Source: Candidatus Thiodiazotropha sp. LNASS1
GTDB taxonomy: Bacteria > Pseudomonadota > Gammaproteobacteria > Chromatiales > Chromatiaceae
DNA: 64,000 bases
Assembly: GCF_964212655.1 (NCBI RefSeq)
Contig: NZ_OZ156465.1
Span: 4,154,001 to 4,218,000, forward strand
Direction of reading: 5' to 3'
Numbering within the stretch: position 1 is the first letter of the stretch; every line of letters starts with the position of its first letter. The notes beneath the pieces are model-generated. The model had not been told where the DNA came from, made no database searches, and was given only the letters and a program-made list of their open reading frames with translations. Of the stretch, positions 55,871-64,000 are shown one piece after another. Position numbers and translations under genes: made by a program.

Positions 55871-56971
55871 TCAACTGGCCCCGGTGAATAGAGAATCAGT
55901 GCCGACCGGCGGCGACCGCCAGTATTGCGGCGGTGCGATGACCTGACCACCCAGGGTGGCAGCCGCATGCCAGGGCCAGCGTGGGTTGTAGAGAATACCG
56001 CGGGCCAGTGCCACCAGATCCGCCTGTCCGGAAACGACAATCTGTTCCGCCTGCTCCGGCTCGGTGATCAGCCCAACCGCAATCGTCGGCACCCCAACCT
56101 CATGTCGGATGCGTTCCGCAAAGGTCACTTGAAAACCGGCTGCAGCAGGAATCTGCTGCAGCGGGGAGAGGCCTCCGCTGGAGACATGGATGAAGCTACA
56201 GTCAAGCTGTTTCAGTGCTTCAGCCAGGATAAGGCTTTGCCCGATATCCCAGCCCCCCTCGATCCAGTCCGTGGCCGAGATACGGATGCCGACCGGTATC
56301 CCGGATGGGATCGCCTCACGTACCGCTTCGAAGACCTCCAGTGGATAGCGCAGGCGGTTTTCCAGGGATCCACCATAGGTATCTTCACGCTGATTAGACA
56401 GGGGGGACAGAAACTGATGCAGCAGATAGCCATGGGCGGCATGGAGTTCGATCACCTCGATACCCAGTCGGTGGGCGCGTACGGCGGCGTCAATGAAGGC
56501 CTGGCGTATCTCTGTCATGCCTTGCCTGTCCAGTGCCACAGGTGGGCGTTGTTCCTCACTCCAGGGTAAGGGGGAGGGGGCGCATGTCTGCCATCCACCC
56601 TCTTCCGGTGAGATCTGTCCACCGCCGGCCCAGGGGAGAGCGGTGGAGGCTTTGCGTCCGGCATGGGCCAACTGGATGGCGAGAGGCATATTCGAATAGG
56701 TGCGCAGACGCTCGACAACCCGCGCCAGTGCCTTTTCAGTGCCATCCGACCAGAGACCGAGGTCATTCTGCGAGATGCGCCCTTCTGGGGTGACTGCTGT
56801 GGCTTCGATGAAAAGCAGGCCGGCGCCGGAGAGTGCCAGGTGGCCGAGGTGGATCAGGTGCCAGTCTGTGGCCCGGCCCTCCAGCGCCGAATATTGACAC
56901 ATCGGGGCGATGACAATGCGGTTTTCCAGGTTTAGCCGGCCGAGGGCGTAGGGGGTGAATAGCTGGCTCAT
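55871..56971 (-). CDS. Old yellow enzyme, YqjM/XenA-type NADPH:flavin oxidoreductase
   Basis: 366 residues, FMN TIM barrel. The class-typical cysteine is in IAPMCQYSA (about residue 24), FMN contacts in AIQLAHAGRKAS, and the substrate His pair region in LHAAHGYLLHQFLSP, with the YGGSLENR motif. It reduces activated double bonds of enones, nitro compounds or similar electrophiles with NADPH. It stands beside other oxidative-stress genes (Fpr, glutathione peroxidase, the lipid operon), which suggests detoxifying lipid-derived enones. Confidence 0.93.
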   Translation of the reverse strand: MSQLFTPYALGRLNLENRIVIAPMCQYSALEGRATDWHLIHLGHLALSGAGLLFIEATAVTPEGRISQNDLGLWSDGTEKALARVVERLRTYSNMPLAIQLAHAGRKASTALPWAGGGQISPEEGGWQTCAPSPLPWSEEQRPPVALDRQGMTEIRQAFIDAAVRAHRLGIEVIELHAAHGYLLHQFLSPLSNQREDTYGGSLENRLRYPLEVFEAVREAIPSGIPVGIRISATDWIEGGWDIGQSLILAEALKQLDCSFIHVSSGGLSPLQQIPAAAGFQVTFAERIRHEVGVPTIAVGLITEPEQAEQIVVSGQADLVALARGILYNPRWPWHAAATLGGQVIAPPQYWRSPPVGTDSLFTGAS

Positions 56972-57122
56972 TCTGATTACTCCGGTAACAGGGAACGGGA
57001 TACTCTATCCGCAATCCTGGCAATTGCGAAGATGGTTCGCGTACCCAATACCTGTTGGCCATCAATGCCAGCCGAATCCAAGCGCTGTCAACAGCGCAAA
57101 ATGAAATGAATGCATTTTTTGT

Positions 57123-58028
57123 CTATCCCCTCGAGTTGACAAGATCGATGACAGAACAGTTTCCAGCGGATGCCTTGACGATTGCTCGAATTGCACCATC
57201 AAGATTTGGGTAGCGGAACTTGAAGCCTGTTTCTGCAAGCCGTTCCGAGACGATGCACTGTCCCGATGTCATTGCCTGGGCACCTTCACCATACATCACT
57301 TTCAACAGTGCAGTCGGGACGCGTAATGGGGTAGGCCGGTTCAGCACTTTACCCAGTATGCGTGTGAACTCCAGATTGTTTACCGGATTGGGCGCGGCAA
57401 GATGATAGATGCCTTTGCAATTTCGGTTATCCAACGTCATCAGATAGGCGTTGACAAGATCATCGATATGGATCCAGGAGAAATGTTGTTCTCCGCTTGC
57501 GACGGGTCCACCCGAGCCCAACCGGAATGGCAGTAAAACCTGATTCATCAAACCGCCATTTGCGCCAAGTACCAGGGAGAGCCTGAACACGACGACACGC
57601 ATACCGAGGGTTTCCGCCTCCCAGGCTGCGGATTCCCAGTCAAATGAGAGTTCACCCAGGAAATCTGCAGCATTGGCGACATCGTGCTCTGTATAGCGGC
57701 CATCTGAACTGAAGGCGCCCATGCCTGAGGTTGAAATGATGGTCTTGGGCCGTTTAGAGGTTTGCGAGATTGCATCCACCAGCATACGCGTGGTTTCAAC
57801 CCGGCTGGCGATGAGGGTGCGCTTGTAGCCAGATGTCCAGCGACGGTTGATTGGCGCGCCGGCCAGGTTGATCACTGCATCGCAGCCATCAACGAGTGTC
57901 GAGAGATGTTGGGTTCCGCCATTGAAATCACGTCGGCCGACAGGCACCACAGTATGCCCCTGATTGCGCAGCATGCGGCTAAGGTGGCTGCCGATAAACC
58001 CGGTTGATCCACTGATGGCGATGTTCAT
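57123..58028 (-). CDS. TIGR01777 family epimerase-like protein (YfcH)
   Basis: 301 residues of the extended short-chain dehydrogenase fold. The NAD(P) motif is GSTGFIGSHL (about residues 7-16), followed by the family stretch VINLAGAPINRRW (about 54) and the C-terminal DUF1731 region (GEGAQAMTSGQ). Substrate unknown. GAGGAG precedes the ATG. It is 91 nt upstream of the glutathione peroxidase gene in the direction away from it; members of this family often occur with the FAD/DUF1365/CFA lipid genes, as here. Confidence 0.9.
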   Translation of the reverse strand: MNIAISGSTGFIGSHLSRMLRNQGHTVVPVGRRDFNGGTQHLSTLVDGCDAVINLAGAPINRRWTSGYKRTLIASRVETTRMLVDAISQTSKRPKTIISTSGMGAFSSDGRYTEHDVANAADFLGELSFDWESAAWEAETLGMRVVVFRLSLVLGANGGLMNQVLLPFRLGSGGPVASGEQHFSWIHIDDLVNAYLMTLDNRNCKGIYHLAAPNPVNNLEFTRILGKVLNRPTPLRVPTALLKVMYGEGAQAMTSGQCIVSERLAETGFKFRYPNLDGAIRAIVKASAGNCSVIDLVNSRG

Positions 58029-58119
58029 GTGTGACTCCTCACCATACCAATCACAAACGGCACAAGGCCCGGATAGCCGAGCCGTTGAGTGCGCTTCAGG
58101 AAATTTTCGCTGAGATGAT

Positions 58120-58710
58120 TCATAACAGGTCTTCGATTGCCTGGATCAGTTTCGAGCTCCCGGGCTTGACGAAGCTGTTGTAGCTTCCTACAAGTTTACC
58201 GTCACGATCGATAAGGTATTTGTGAAAGTTCCAGCGTGGCGGAGTGCCCGCTGCATCGGCCAATGCACGATAGAAGGGATCCGCATCCTCACCCGTGACC
58301 CGTGACTTGGCATACATGGGAAACTGCACACCATAGGTGAGTCGGCAGAACTTTTTGATCTTCACCTCGCTACCCGGTTCCTGGTTGCCGAAGTCGTTGG
58401 ATGGAAAACCGAGAACCACCAGTCCGCGGTCACGATAGCGTGAATAGGTCTTTTCCAATCCGTCGTATTGATCTGTGAATGCGCAACGGCTGGCGGTATT
58501 GACCACCAGCATCACCTTTCCCCGGTAGGTCTCACACAGGTTGTCGATATGCTTACTGTTGAGTTGCCGTTTCGAGTAACTGCTGTGTTCATTACATATC
58601 AAACCAGTATCACTTTGTGCATGGCCGGCAAAAGGAATCAGCCACATAGCTGCAACAAGCGTCATGGTTAAGCCGGGGGGTAATTTTTGCATGAATGTAT
58701 TTGAATCCAT
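58120..58710 (-). CDS. Secreted glutathione peroxidase family protein
   Basis: 196 residues with a probable signal peptide (hydrophobic to about residue 30, cut near GHAQ). The peroxidatic Cys is in NTASRCAFTDQY (about residue 75), with GFPSNDFGNQEPG and WNFHKYLIDRDG supplying the Gln and Trp of the triad. The signal peptide suggests action in the periplasm on lipid or organic hydroperoxides, probably with thioredoxin-like reductants. AGGTG precedes the ATG; a second ATG six codons later is possible. Confidence 0.92.
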   Translation of the reverse strand: MDSNTFMQKLPPGLTMTLVAAMWLIPFAGHAQSDTGLICNEHSSYSKRQLNSKHIDNLCETYRGKVMLVVNTASRCAFTDQYDGLEKTYSRYRDRGLVVLGFPSNDFGNQEPGSEVKIKKFCRLTYGVQFPMYAKSRVTGEDADPFYRALADAAGTPPRWNFHKYLIDRDGKLVGSYNSFVKPGSSKLIQAIEDLL

Positions 58711-58765
58711 GACGTTTCACCTGGTGTGCGGCGGCAGGCGACTGCCTTGCCGCCCCGTTGGCTCA

Positions 58766-58930
58766 TCACCCCTCGTCGATACCCTCAGTGACGGGATTGT
58801 GAATGATTTCGTGCAACCGGCTCCCAGGCACCACAGAGTGGAGCACATTGGGGTCCTCCTTTTCGATCTGCTGCATCAGTTGATCGTAGCGGCGTTCAGT
58901 CTCAAGTATCTGCTTTTCGTAACCTGACAT
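58766..58930 (-). CDS. Small hypothetical protein
   Basis: 54 residues from the ATG at 58930, with a strong AAGGAGAG site six nt upstream. Largely helical and charged (KQILETERRYDQLMQQIEK), no membrane segment, with a C-terminal GSRLHEIIHNP. I recognise no family. It lies 55 nt ahead of the glutathione peroxidase gene on the same strand and divergent from the lipid operon, sharing its promoter region, so it probably belongs to the same stress response. Confidence 0.6.
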   Translation of the reverse strand: MSGYEKQILETERRYDQLMQQIEKEDPNVLHSVVPGSRLHEIIHNPVTEGIDEG

Positions 58931-58987
58931 CTCTCTCTCCTTTGTGTTGTACAAACTGGGCAGAAATGGCCTCAGTGATGTAAATAT

Positions 58988-59018
58988 TAGACAAAAAATT
59001 GTAAATGTCTAGTACAAA
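58988..59018 (+). promoter_or_regulatory. MerR-type promoter with dyad in a 19-nt spacer (CarH/LitR-like)
   Basis: TAGACA (58988-58993) and TACAAA (59013-59018) resemble -35 and -10 hexamers separated by 19 nt, the over-long spacing of MerR-controlled promoters. A perfect inverted repeat, TAGACA-N12-TGTCTA (58988-59011), lies across it. Read on the other strand, the same dyad gives TAGACA-19 nt-TATTTA for the divergent small gene. Further TGTA/TACA half-sites occur at 58948 and 59059. No MerR-family gene is in the window. Confidence 0.5.
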
Positions 59019-59086
59019 TATTTGAATATTTAAGATTAGGCGCTATATTTGGCAGTTATGTATAGTACAAAATAGGCGAGGGCATA

Positions 59087-60343
59087 ATGAAAATAGCAGT
59101 GATCGGAAGCGGGATCAGTGGCTTGTCTGCGGCCTGGCTGTTGCATGACAAACACCAGGTAACACTGTTTGAAGCGGCGGACTATCTGGGCGGTCACACC
59201 CATACCGTGGACGTCACCCTGGAGGGTAAAACCCATCCGGTGGATACGGGATTTCTTGTCTACAACGATCTTACCTATCCCAATCTGATCAGGTTGTTCG
59301 ATCACCTGGGAATCGAGACCCATGAAACGGAGATGTCATTCAGCGTCAGTGTGCCTGAGGCGAATCTCGAATGGGCGGGGGCCAGTCTGGGTACCCTGTT
59401 CGCTCAACGGCGAAATCTCGTACGTCTGAACTATTGGCGCATGTTGCAGGAGATTGTCCAATTCAACAACCGTGCCCAGATGCTGCTGGCCTGGTCCGAG
59501 CAACGACGGGTGACCCTGGGTCATCTGTTGGATGAGCATGGATATTCAGAGTGGTTTCGTTCCTGGTATCTGTTGCCGATGGCGGCGGCCATCTGGTCCT
59601 CGACCCCGGCTGAGATACTCGGCTTTCCCGCAGCCACCTTTCTCAGGTTCTGTATCAATCACCGCTTGCTGCAGATTGAAGGACGGCCGCAGTGGCGCAG
59701 CCTGATCAGGGGCGGGAGATGTTATGTTGAAAAGCTTGCGAAACCCCTCGATATCCGGCTCAACACACCCGTCAAAAGCGTCATTCGAAAGGGTGAAGGG
59801 GTAGAGGTGGAATCGGCGCTTGACCATTCACTCTACGATGCTGTGATCTTCGCGACTCACGCACCGGATACCCTACGGATGCTCAAAGATGCCGATGTGG
59901 AGGAGAGGCTGCTTCTGGGTGCATTCACATACCAGCCCAATAGGGCGGTCCTCCATACTGACCGGCGTTTTTTACCGACCAGGGAATCTCTCTGGTCAGC
60001 ATGGAACTACCGCTCGCTTGGCGAAATGGATCAGTCGGCCTGTGTCTCCTATCTCCTCAACCGACTGCAGCGGCTGCCTTTCGAGACGCCGCTCATGATT
60101 ACCCTCAACCCCGACAGGCGCTACATGCCGGAAAATCCGATTGCCACTTATCGATATGATCATCCGGTTTTCAACCAATCCGCAATCGATGCCCAAACCC
60201 GGTTGAGTGAGATACAGGGCCGCAATCGCGCCTGGTTCTGCGGAGCCTGGTGTGGTTATGGGTTTCATGAGGATGGTCTTAAATCGGCGCTGAGGATCAT
60301 TGGCGACTTCGATGCGGAGGCACCATGGAAAGCAGTGCTCTAA
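59087..60343 (+). CDS. NAD(P)/FAD-dependent amine-oxidase-fold oxidoreductase
   Basis: 418 residues. Dinucleotide motif IAVIGSGISGLSAAWLL (about residues 3-19), then YLGGHTHTVDV and VDTGFLVYNDLTYPNL, the hallmarks of the oxidoreductases that accompany DUF1365 and cyclopropane synthase genes. A related FAD protein works in modified fatty-acid synthesis in other proteobacteria. It probably acts on membrane fatty acyl chains. It starts the lipid operon and overlaps the DUF1365 gene by 19 nt. Confidence 0.92.
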   Translation: MKIAVIGSGISGLSAAWLLHDKHQVTLFEAADYLGGHTHTVDVTLEGKTHPVDTGFLVYNDLTYPNLIRLFDHLGIETHETEMSFSVSVPEANLEWAGASLGTLFAQRRNLVRLNYWRMLQEIVQFNNRAQMLLAWSEQRRVTLGHLLDEHGYSEWFRSWYLLPMAAAIWSSTPAEILGFPAATFLRFCINHRLLQIEGRPQWRSLIRGGRCYVEKLAKPLDIRLNTPVKSVIRKGEGVEVESALDHSLYDAVIFATHAPDTLRMLKDADVEERLLLGAFTYQPNRAVLHTDRRFLPTRESLWSAWNYRSLGEMDQSACVSYLLNRLQRLPFETPLMITLNPDRRYMPENPIATYRYDHPVFNQSAIDAQTRLSEIQGRNRAWFCGAWCGYGFHEDGLKSALRIIGDFDAEAPWKAVL

Positions 60344-61083
60344 GCCGCATCGTTGTTGGCCGCGTTATGCATCGCCGCCGTTTGCCCGTGGAGAATAGAT
60401 TCGTCTATCCGGTCTTTTTCATTCTCATCAATCTTGAGCGGTTGGAAGGGCAGCGCCACTGGTTGTTGGGTATCAATCGAAGGCGCCCCCTGGCGTTTCA
60501 TTTCAAGGATTACGGGGATGGCGGGGATCCACGCATCTGGGTGCGTGAGCGGCTGGTTGAATCCGGGATCGACGATTGCAATGGTGGACTTTGGCTGCAG
60601 ACCTTTCCAAGGGTTTTCGGTTATCTATTCAATCCGGTGAGTTTCTGGTATTGCCAGCGCAGTGACGGCACTGTGGGTGCGATTGTTGCGGAGGTCAACA
60701 ATACCTTCGGTGAACGCCACTGTTATGTGTTGCAACCCAGGCCGGGGGATGGTTCGTTCACCGCGGTTGAGGCCGTTAAGCGGCTCTATGTCTCACCTTT
60801 CTATCCTGTCAGCGGTGGCTACAGATTTCACTTCAATGTCGATTTCGACGCACCCAGGGTGCGTATCGATTACTACGACCAGGGTCAGCTGCAATTGAAT
60901 ACCGCAATTTGGGGAAGATCGAAGCCGCTGACCGACATCAACCTGTTAACCGCCCTGTTGAAACAGCCTTTATTGACCCTGGGTGTCACGGTCCGCATCC
61001 ATTGGCAGGCGCTGCGTTTGTGGCTGAAGGGGGTTTCACTGAGCAACAGAACACCATCATCGATCGAGGAGGCAACCAAGTGA
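60325..61083 (+). CDS. DUF1365 protein
   Basis: 252 residues. The family is recognised by the opening VMHRRRLPVENRFVYPVF and by GYLFNPVSFWYC and VEAVKRLYVSPFYPVSG. No reaction is established, but the gene nearly always accompanies the FAD oxidoreductase and cyclopropane-type methyltransferase found on either side here. It overlaps both neighbours (19 nt upstream, 4 nt GTGA downstream), so the three products are made together. Confidence 0.93.
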   Translation: MESSALSRIVVGRVMHRRRLPVENRFVYPVFFILINLERLEGQRHWLLGINRRRPLAFHFKDYGDGGDPRIWVRERLVESGIDDCNGGLWLQTFPRVFGYLFNPVSFWYCQRSDGTVGAIVAEVNNTFGERHCYVLQPRPGDGSFTAVEAVKRLYVSPFYPVSGGYRFHFNVDFDAPRVRIDYYDQGQLQLNTAIWGRSKPLTDINLLTALLKQPLLTLGVTVRIHWQALRLWLKGVSLSNRTPSSIEEATK

Positions 61084-62294
61084 ACAGTATGACGACCGTC
61101 CTGGATGCACAGGCGCTACCCTGGCAGGTCAGGCCCCTTATCTCTGTGCTAAGCGGGATCCACGCAGGTACGCTGACACTGACCACTCCGGAGGGCTATC
61201 AGCTGAATTTCGGTGACGGCAGTGCGCCACATGCCGATCTACAGTTGGAGACCTGGTCATCATTGAGACGTATCTTCCGCGGGGGCGATGTAGGACTGGC
61301 TGAATGCTTCCGGGATGGTGAAGTGGCCAGCAGTAACCTGACCTTGTTGTTGCGCTTCGCGCTGCGCAATCAAACCGCTTTGATAAAGGCGTTTAAGCGC
61401 AATCGGTTGTTGAACCTCTTGTATCGCATGCGTCATCTGCTGCGACCCAACAGCAAACGGGGAAGTTCGCAAAATATCGAGGCCCATTACGATTTGGGCA
61501 ATGCTTTCTACCGGCTTTGGCTGGACGACTCCATGACCTACTCCAGTGCCCGCTTTGACGATGATCTGCATGGTGATCTGCAACAGGCCCAGGCAGTCAA
61601 ATACCGACGCATGATCGAGATGGCGGGCGCCACCCGTGGCAGCCGCATACTGGAGATCGGTTGTGGCTGGGGCGGTTTTGCCGATTATGCGGCGAGACAG
61701 GGCATTACGATTGATGGTGTCACCCTTTCGCCCAGTCAGCTCAGCTATGCCCGTGATCGTATATTTGAGGCGGGGTTGCAAAATCAGGTGAGTTTGTCAC
61801 TCAAGGACTACCGTGCGCTTAGCGGCAATTATGATCATATTGTCTCCATCGAGATGTTCGAGGCGGTGGGGGAGGCCTATTGGGAACACTATTTCAGAAA
61901 GCTTAATGAGCTTTTGAACATGGGCGGCAGGGCTGTGATTCAAACCATTGTCATTCGCAATGACCTGTTCGATCGTTATCGCCGCAGGAGTGACTTCATC
62001 CAGCAGTTTATTTTTCCCGGTGGGATGCTCCCATCTCCAGAGCGCTTGCATTATCTTGCACGAAACCACGGTTTCAAAATAGTCGCAAAGGAGTGCTTTG
62101 GCGCTGACTATGCAGAGACCTTGCGACGCTGGCGGCAGAATTTTCAGGAAAAACGGGAACAGGTCCTGGCGGCTGGTTTTGATATGCGTTTCGTACGTCT
62201 GTGGGAGTTCTATCTTGCCTATTGCGAAGCTGGTTTCGACGAAGCGCGGATAGATGTCATGCAGTGTGCATTGGTAAAGGTAGAGTCAGCATGA
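61080..62294 (+). CDS. cfa: Cyclopropane-fatty-acyl-phospholipid synthase family methyltransferase
   Basis: 404 residues from the GTG at 61080 (GAGGAGG upstream, start overlapping the DUF1365 stop); an ATG three codons later is possible. The Mycolic_acid/CFA signature includes HYDLGNAFYRLWLDDSMTYS (about residue 139), SAM motif ILEIGCGWGGFADYA (about 185), and SIEMFEAVGEAYW (about 258). It adds a methylene or methyl group to unsaturated chains of membrane phospholipids. In several proteobacteria this gene set answers singlet oxygen or light; that role is inferred here. Confidence 0.94.
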   Translation: MNSMTTVLDAQALPWQVRPLISVLSGIHAGTLTLTTPEGYQLNFGDGSAPHADLQLETWSSLRRIFRGGDVGLAECFRDGEVASSNLTLLLRFALRNQTALIKAFKRNRLLNLLYRMRHLLRPNSKRGSSQNIEAHYDLGNAFYRLWLDDSMTYSSARFDDDLHGDLQQAQAVKYRRMIEMAGATRGSRILEIGCGWGGFADYAARQGITIDGVTLSPSQLSYARDRIFEAGLQNQVSLSLKDYRALSGNYDHIVSIEMFEAVGEAYWEHYFRKLNELLNMGGRAVIQTIVIRNDLFDRYRRRSDFIQQFIFPGGMLPSPERLHYLARNHGFKIVAKECFGADYAETLRRWRQNFQEKREQVLAAGFDMRFVRLWEFYLAYCEAGFDEARIDVMQCALVKVESA

Positions 62295-62818
62295 AAGCAC
62301 TGCCGAAAGTCGTTGGGCCGCTTCTGTTACTTTGCCTTATATGGGGCGACGTCAACGCAAGGATCATTCCGCTGGCCGACTATCCATCACTGCGGAGCGT
62401 GGGCAGCGGTGTTCTGACCTGGTGGGGCATCAGGGTCTACAAGGCAACCCTTTATGCGCCACAGGGAGAATACCGTCCGAACATGCCGCATGCCCTGGAA
62501 ATCGTCTACCGCATGGATATCAGCCGAGAACGGCTGGCGAAAACCTCGCTCAAACAGATCGAAAAGATCCGGGGTCATGCGTTGGCGGACAGAGATGCGG
62601 TACTCGACAAGTTCAAGGCGGTTTTTTGCGATGTCTCCGCTGGGGACGCGATAGTGGGTGTTCATCTGCCGGGTGAGGGCGCACGCTTCTACTGCCGGAA
62701 AGATTATCTCGGCAGGATCGATGATCCCGAACTGGCGGCGGCTTTTTTCAATATATGGCTCAGTCCGGTAACAGCAAAGCCAAGGTTAAGGGCGGTGCTT
62801 CTGGGTCAAGGCCAATGA
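62291..62818 (+). CDS. Chalcone-isomerase-like secreted protein
   Basis: 175 residues from the ATG at 62291, which overlaps the cyclopropane synthase stop (ATGA). A signal peptide (to about residue 23) precedes a chalcone_isomerase-fold domain seen in SGVLTWWGIRVYKATLYAP and IVYRMDISRERLA. Bacterial homologues bind fatty acids and lack flavonoid substrates. In this operon it probably binds or chaperones a modified fatty acid in the periplasm. Confidence 0.85.
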   Translation: MKALPKVVGPLLLLCLIWGDVNARIIPLADYPSLRSVGSGVLTWWGIRVYKATLYAPQGEYRPNMPHALEIVYRMDISRERLAKTSLKQIEKIRGHALADRDAVLDKFKAVFCDVSAGDAIVGVHLPGEGARFYCRKDYLGRIDDPELAAAFFNIWLSPVTAKPRLRAVLLGQGQ

Positions 62819-64000
62819 CCTCGAGGCAACGATTCGCCTATGGTCTGCTGGGTGCCCCGATGGCGATGGCGGCGCTCCCTGTCTACATCCATACTCCCAA
62901 GTTGTATGGCGATGAACTGGGTTTGGGATTGGCGTTGACCGGGGCGATCCTGCTGGCTTCCCGCGCTCTGGATACCCTGCAAGACCCATGGTTGGGCAGG
63001 CTGGCCGATTTGATGCAGCGGCAGCACCGGGGATGGGCCGTGCTGGCCGGCGTGGCTGCGTCTGTTCTGGTGCTTGCCTATACGGCACTGTTCAATCCGC
63101 CGGAGATGCTGCAGTGGCAGCTTGCGCTTTGGTTCGGTGTGGCCCTGGTGCTTGTCTATACCGCCCATAGCGCACTCAATATCACCTATCTCGCCTGGGG
63201 TGCGAACGTCAGTCATGACAGCCACGAACGTACCCGACTGGTGGCATTTCGCGAGGGTTTCGGCCTATTCGGTGTGATCCTTGCCAGTCTGCTCCCGATG
63301 CTCTTTTCGTCATGGTTTCAAGGTGTCAATCCCTGGCTGCCCTACAGTTTTGTATTTTCCCTGTTTTTACTGCTGGCGATCTGGCTGTTGTTGTATCGGT
63401 TTCCGCTGCCGACAAAACATGGATTGACTGCTCAGGGCCTGTTCGGTCCCTTGCGGCAATCACCCTTCCGCCGACTGGCGACACTCTTCCTGCTTAACGG
63501 TTTTGCAGTGGCGATCGCCGGGACGCTGGCACTCTTTTATATTGCTGATGTGCTGCAGCTGGAAGCCTACAGCGGTCTCTTTCTTGCCACCTACTTTATC
63601 AGCGGTGCGGTCTCTCTTCCTTTGTGGCTGAGACTCTCGCGCAGATTAGGCAAGAGTGTGGCATGGGCGGTCGGTACTTTGGTTGCCGTGGTCGGATTTG
63701 TCTGGGCAGTGCAGCTGGGCGCTGACGACATGCTGCCTTACCTGCTGATCTGCCTGCTGTCGGGTGCGGCGCTTGGCGCCGACCTTGCGCTACCGGCGGC
63801 GATAGCTGCCGACATCATCCCGCAACAGGATAGGGGCAACACCGGTGGCTACTTCGGTATCTGGAGCCTGATCAACAAAGGGGTACCGGCACTTGCGGCA
63901 GGTTTGGGGCTGCCGCTGCTTGCGGGATTCGGCTACCAGCCTGGCGGCGGAGGGGGCTTGACCGCCCTTGCCATCCTGTATGCCGGTGTGCCTTGTCTTA
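62815..64000 (+). CDS. MFS transporter, sugar-cation-symporter-like (3' truncated by window)
   Basis: Open from the ATG at 62815, which overlaps the previous stop by ATGA, to the end of the window: 395 codons, no stop. Long hydrophobic helices alternate with basic loops; the A-loop contains SRALDTLQDPWLGRLAD, the MFS_2/GPH signature, repeated less clearly later. Transporters of this type end the FAD/DUF1365/cyclopropane operon in other gammaproteobacteria. The cargo is unknown and the protein is nearly complete here. Confidence 0.88.
   Translation, partial: MTSRQRFAYGLLGAPMAMAALPVYIHTPKLYGDELGLGLALTGAILLASRALDTLQDPWLGRLADLMQRQHRGWAVLAGVAASVLVLAYTALFNPPEMLQWQLALWFGVALVLVYTAHSALNITYLAWGANVSHDSHERTRLVAFREGFGLFGVILASLLPMLFSSWFQGVNPWLPYSFVFSLFLLLAIWLLLYRFPLPTKHGLTAQGLFGPLRQSPFRRLATLFLLNGFAVAIAGTLALFYIADVLQLEAYSGLFLATYFISGAVSLPLWLRLSRRLGKSVAWAVGTLVAVVGFVWAVQLGADDMLPYLLICLLSGAALGADLALPAAIAADIIPQQDRGNTGGYFGIWSLINKGVPALAAGLGLPLLAGFGYQPGGGGGLTALAILYAGVPCL

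Noticed and set aside
60909-61079. 57-codon upstream extension of the cyclopropane synthase gene
   Set aside because: It overlaps the DUF1365 gene in another frame; the GTG at 61080 has the ribosome-binding site and a stop-start overlap.

Overview
The window looks like the chromosome of a gammaproteobacterium of moderate GC content. The evidence is gene content: a DctB/DctD two-component pair with a TAXI-type TRAP binding protein, NnrS, PntA/PntB, bactofilin, HDOD and GGDEF/EAL regulators, a DsrC/TusE-family protein and a CFA/DUF1365 lipid-modification operon. A sulfur-oxidising or marine relative is possible, but the sequence does not prove it. I found no rRNA, tRNA, CRISPR array or complete transposase gene.

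0-18.9 kb: The 5' end holds a truncated CoxD-like MoxR ATPase and a CoxE-like VWA protein, both maturation factors of molybdenum hydroxylases. A series of four hairpins ending in a terminator follows, then an AraC regulator. Next comes an envelope operon: YCF48-like lipoprotein, RND/MMPL transporter, DUF1302 outer-membrane protein, DUF1329 protein, then a DUF3179 protein and a methyltransferase. After a terminator-bearing leader come a fused MoeA-like/MocA molybdenum-cofactor protein, NnrS, a tandem OsmC-like protein, a small unknown protein and XdhC.

19-29 kb: A three-subunit molybdenum hydroxylase (FAD, 2Fe-2S and molybdopterin subunits) lies on the minus strand. It is divergent from pntAB, which is followed by a YdhR-like protein and a visibly broken NCS1 cytosine/purine permease. 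A SufU-like scaffold and a SufS-like cysteine desulfurase follow; the latter could provide sulfur for the hydroxylase cofactor.

29-39 kb: Seven genes on one strand encode a Mer-type LLM oxidoreductase, an FAH-family hydrolase, an M20 hydrolase, a full-length bifunctional FO synthase (FbiC = CofG+CofH), a PuuE/cyclic-imidase-like hydrolase, a homocitrate/isopropylmalate-synthase-like enzyme and a 3-hydroxyacyl-CoA dehydrogenase. This is the most unusual part of the window. It reads as a catabolic route built around a deazaflavin-using oxidoreductase, with no F420 tail genes in view.

39-55 kb: Signalling genes (REC-GAF-PAS-histidine kinase, REC-HDOD, heme-motif GGDEF/EAL), a methyltransferase-like protein, bactofilin, a surface lipoprotein, a pterin dehydratase-like protein, and a DctB-DctD-TAXI set with a matching sigma-54 promoter and upstream palindromes. 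A 317-bp MITE with 22-bp inverted ends and CTAG target duplication sits at 53.76-54.07 kb. Its ends recur near 36.3, 38.7 and 45.1 kb.

54-64 kb: A DsrC-family protein lacking both canonical cysteines, ferredoxin-NADP reductase, an old yellow enzyme, a TIGR01777 epimerase-like protein, a secreted glutathione peroxidase and a small protein precede a tightly overlapping lipid operon: FAD oxidoreductase, DUF1365, cyclopropane synthase, chalcone-isomerase-like and an MFS transporter that runs off the end. Its promoter has the geometry of a MerR-type (CarH/LitR-like) light or stress promoter.
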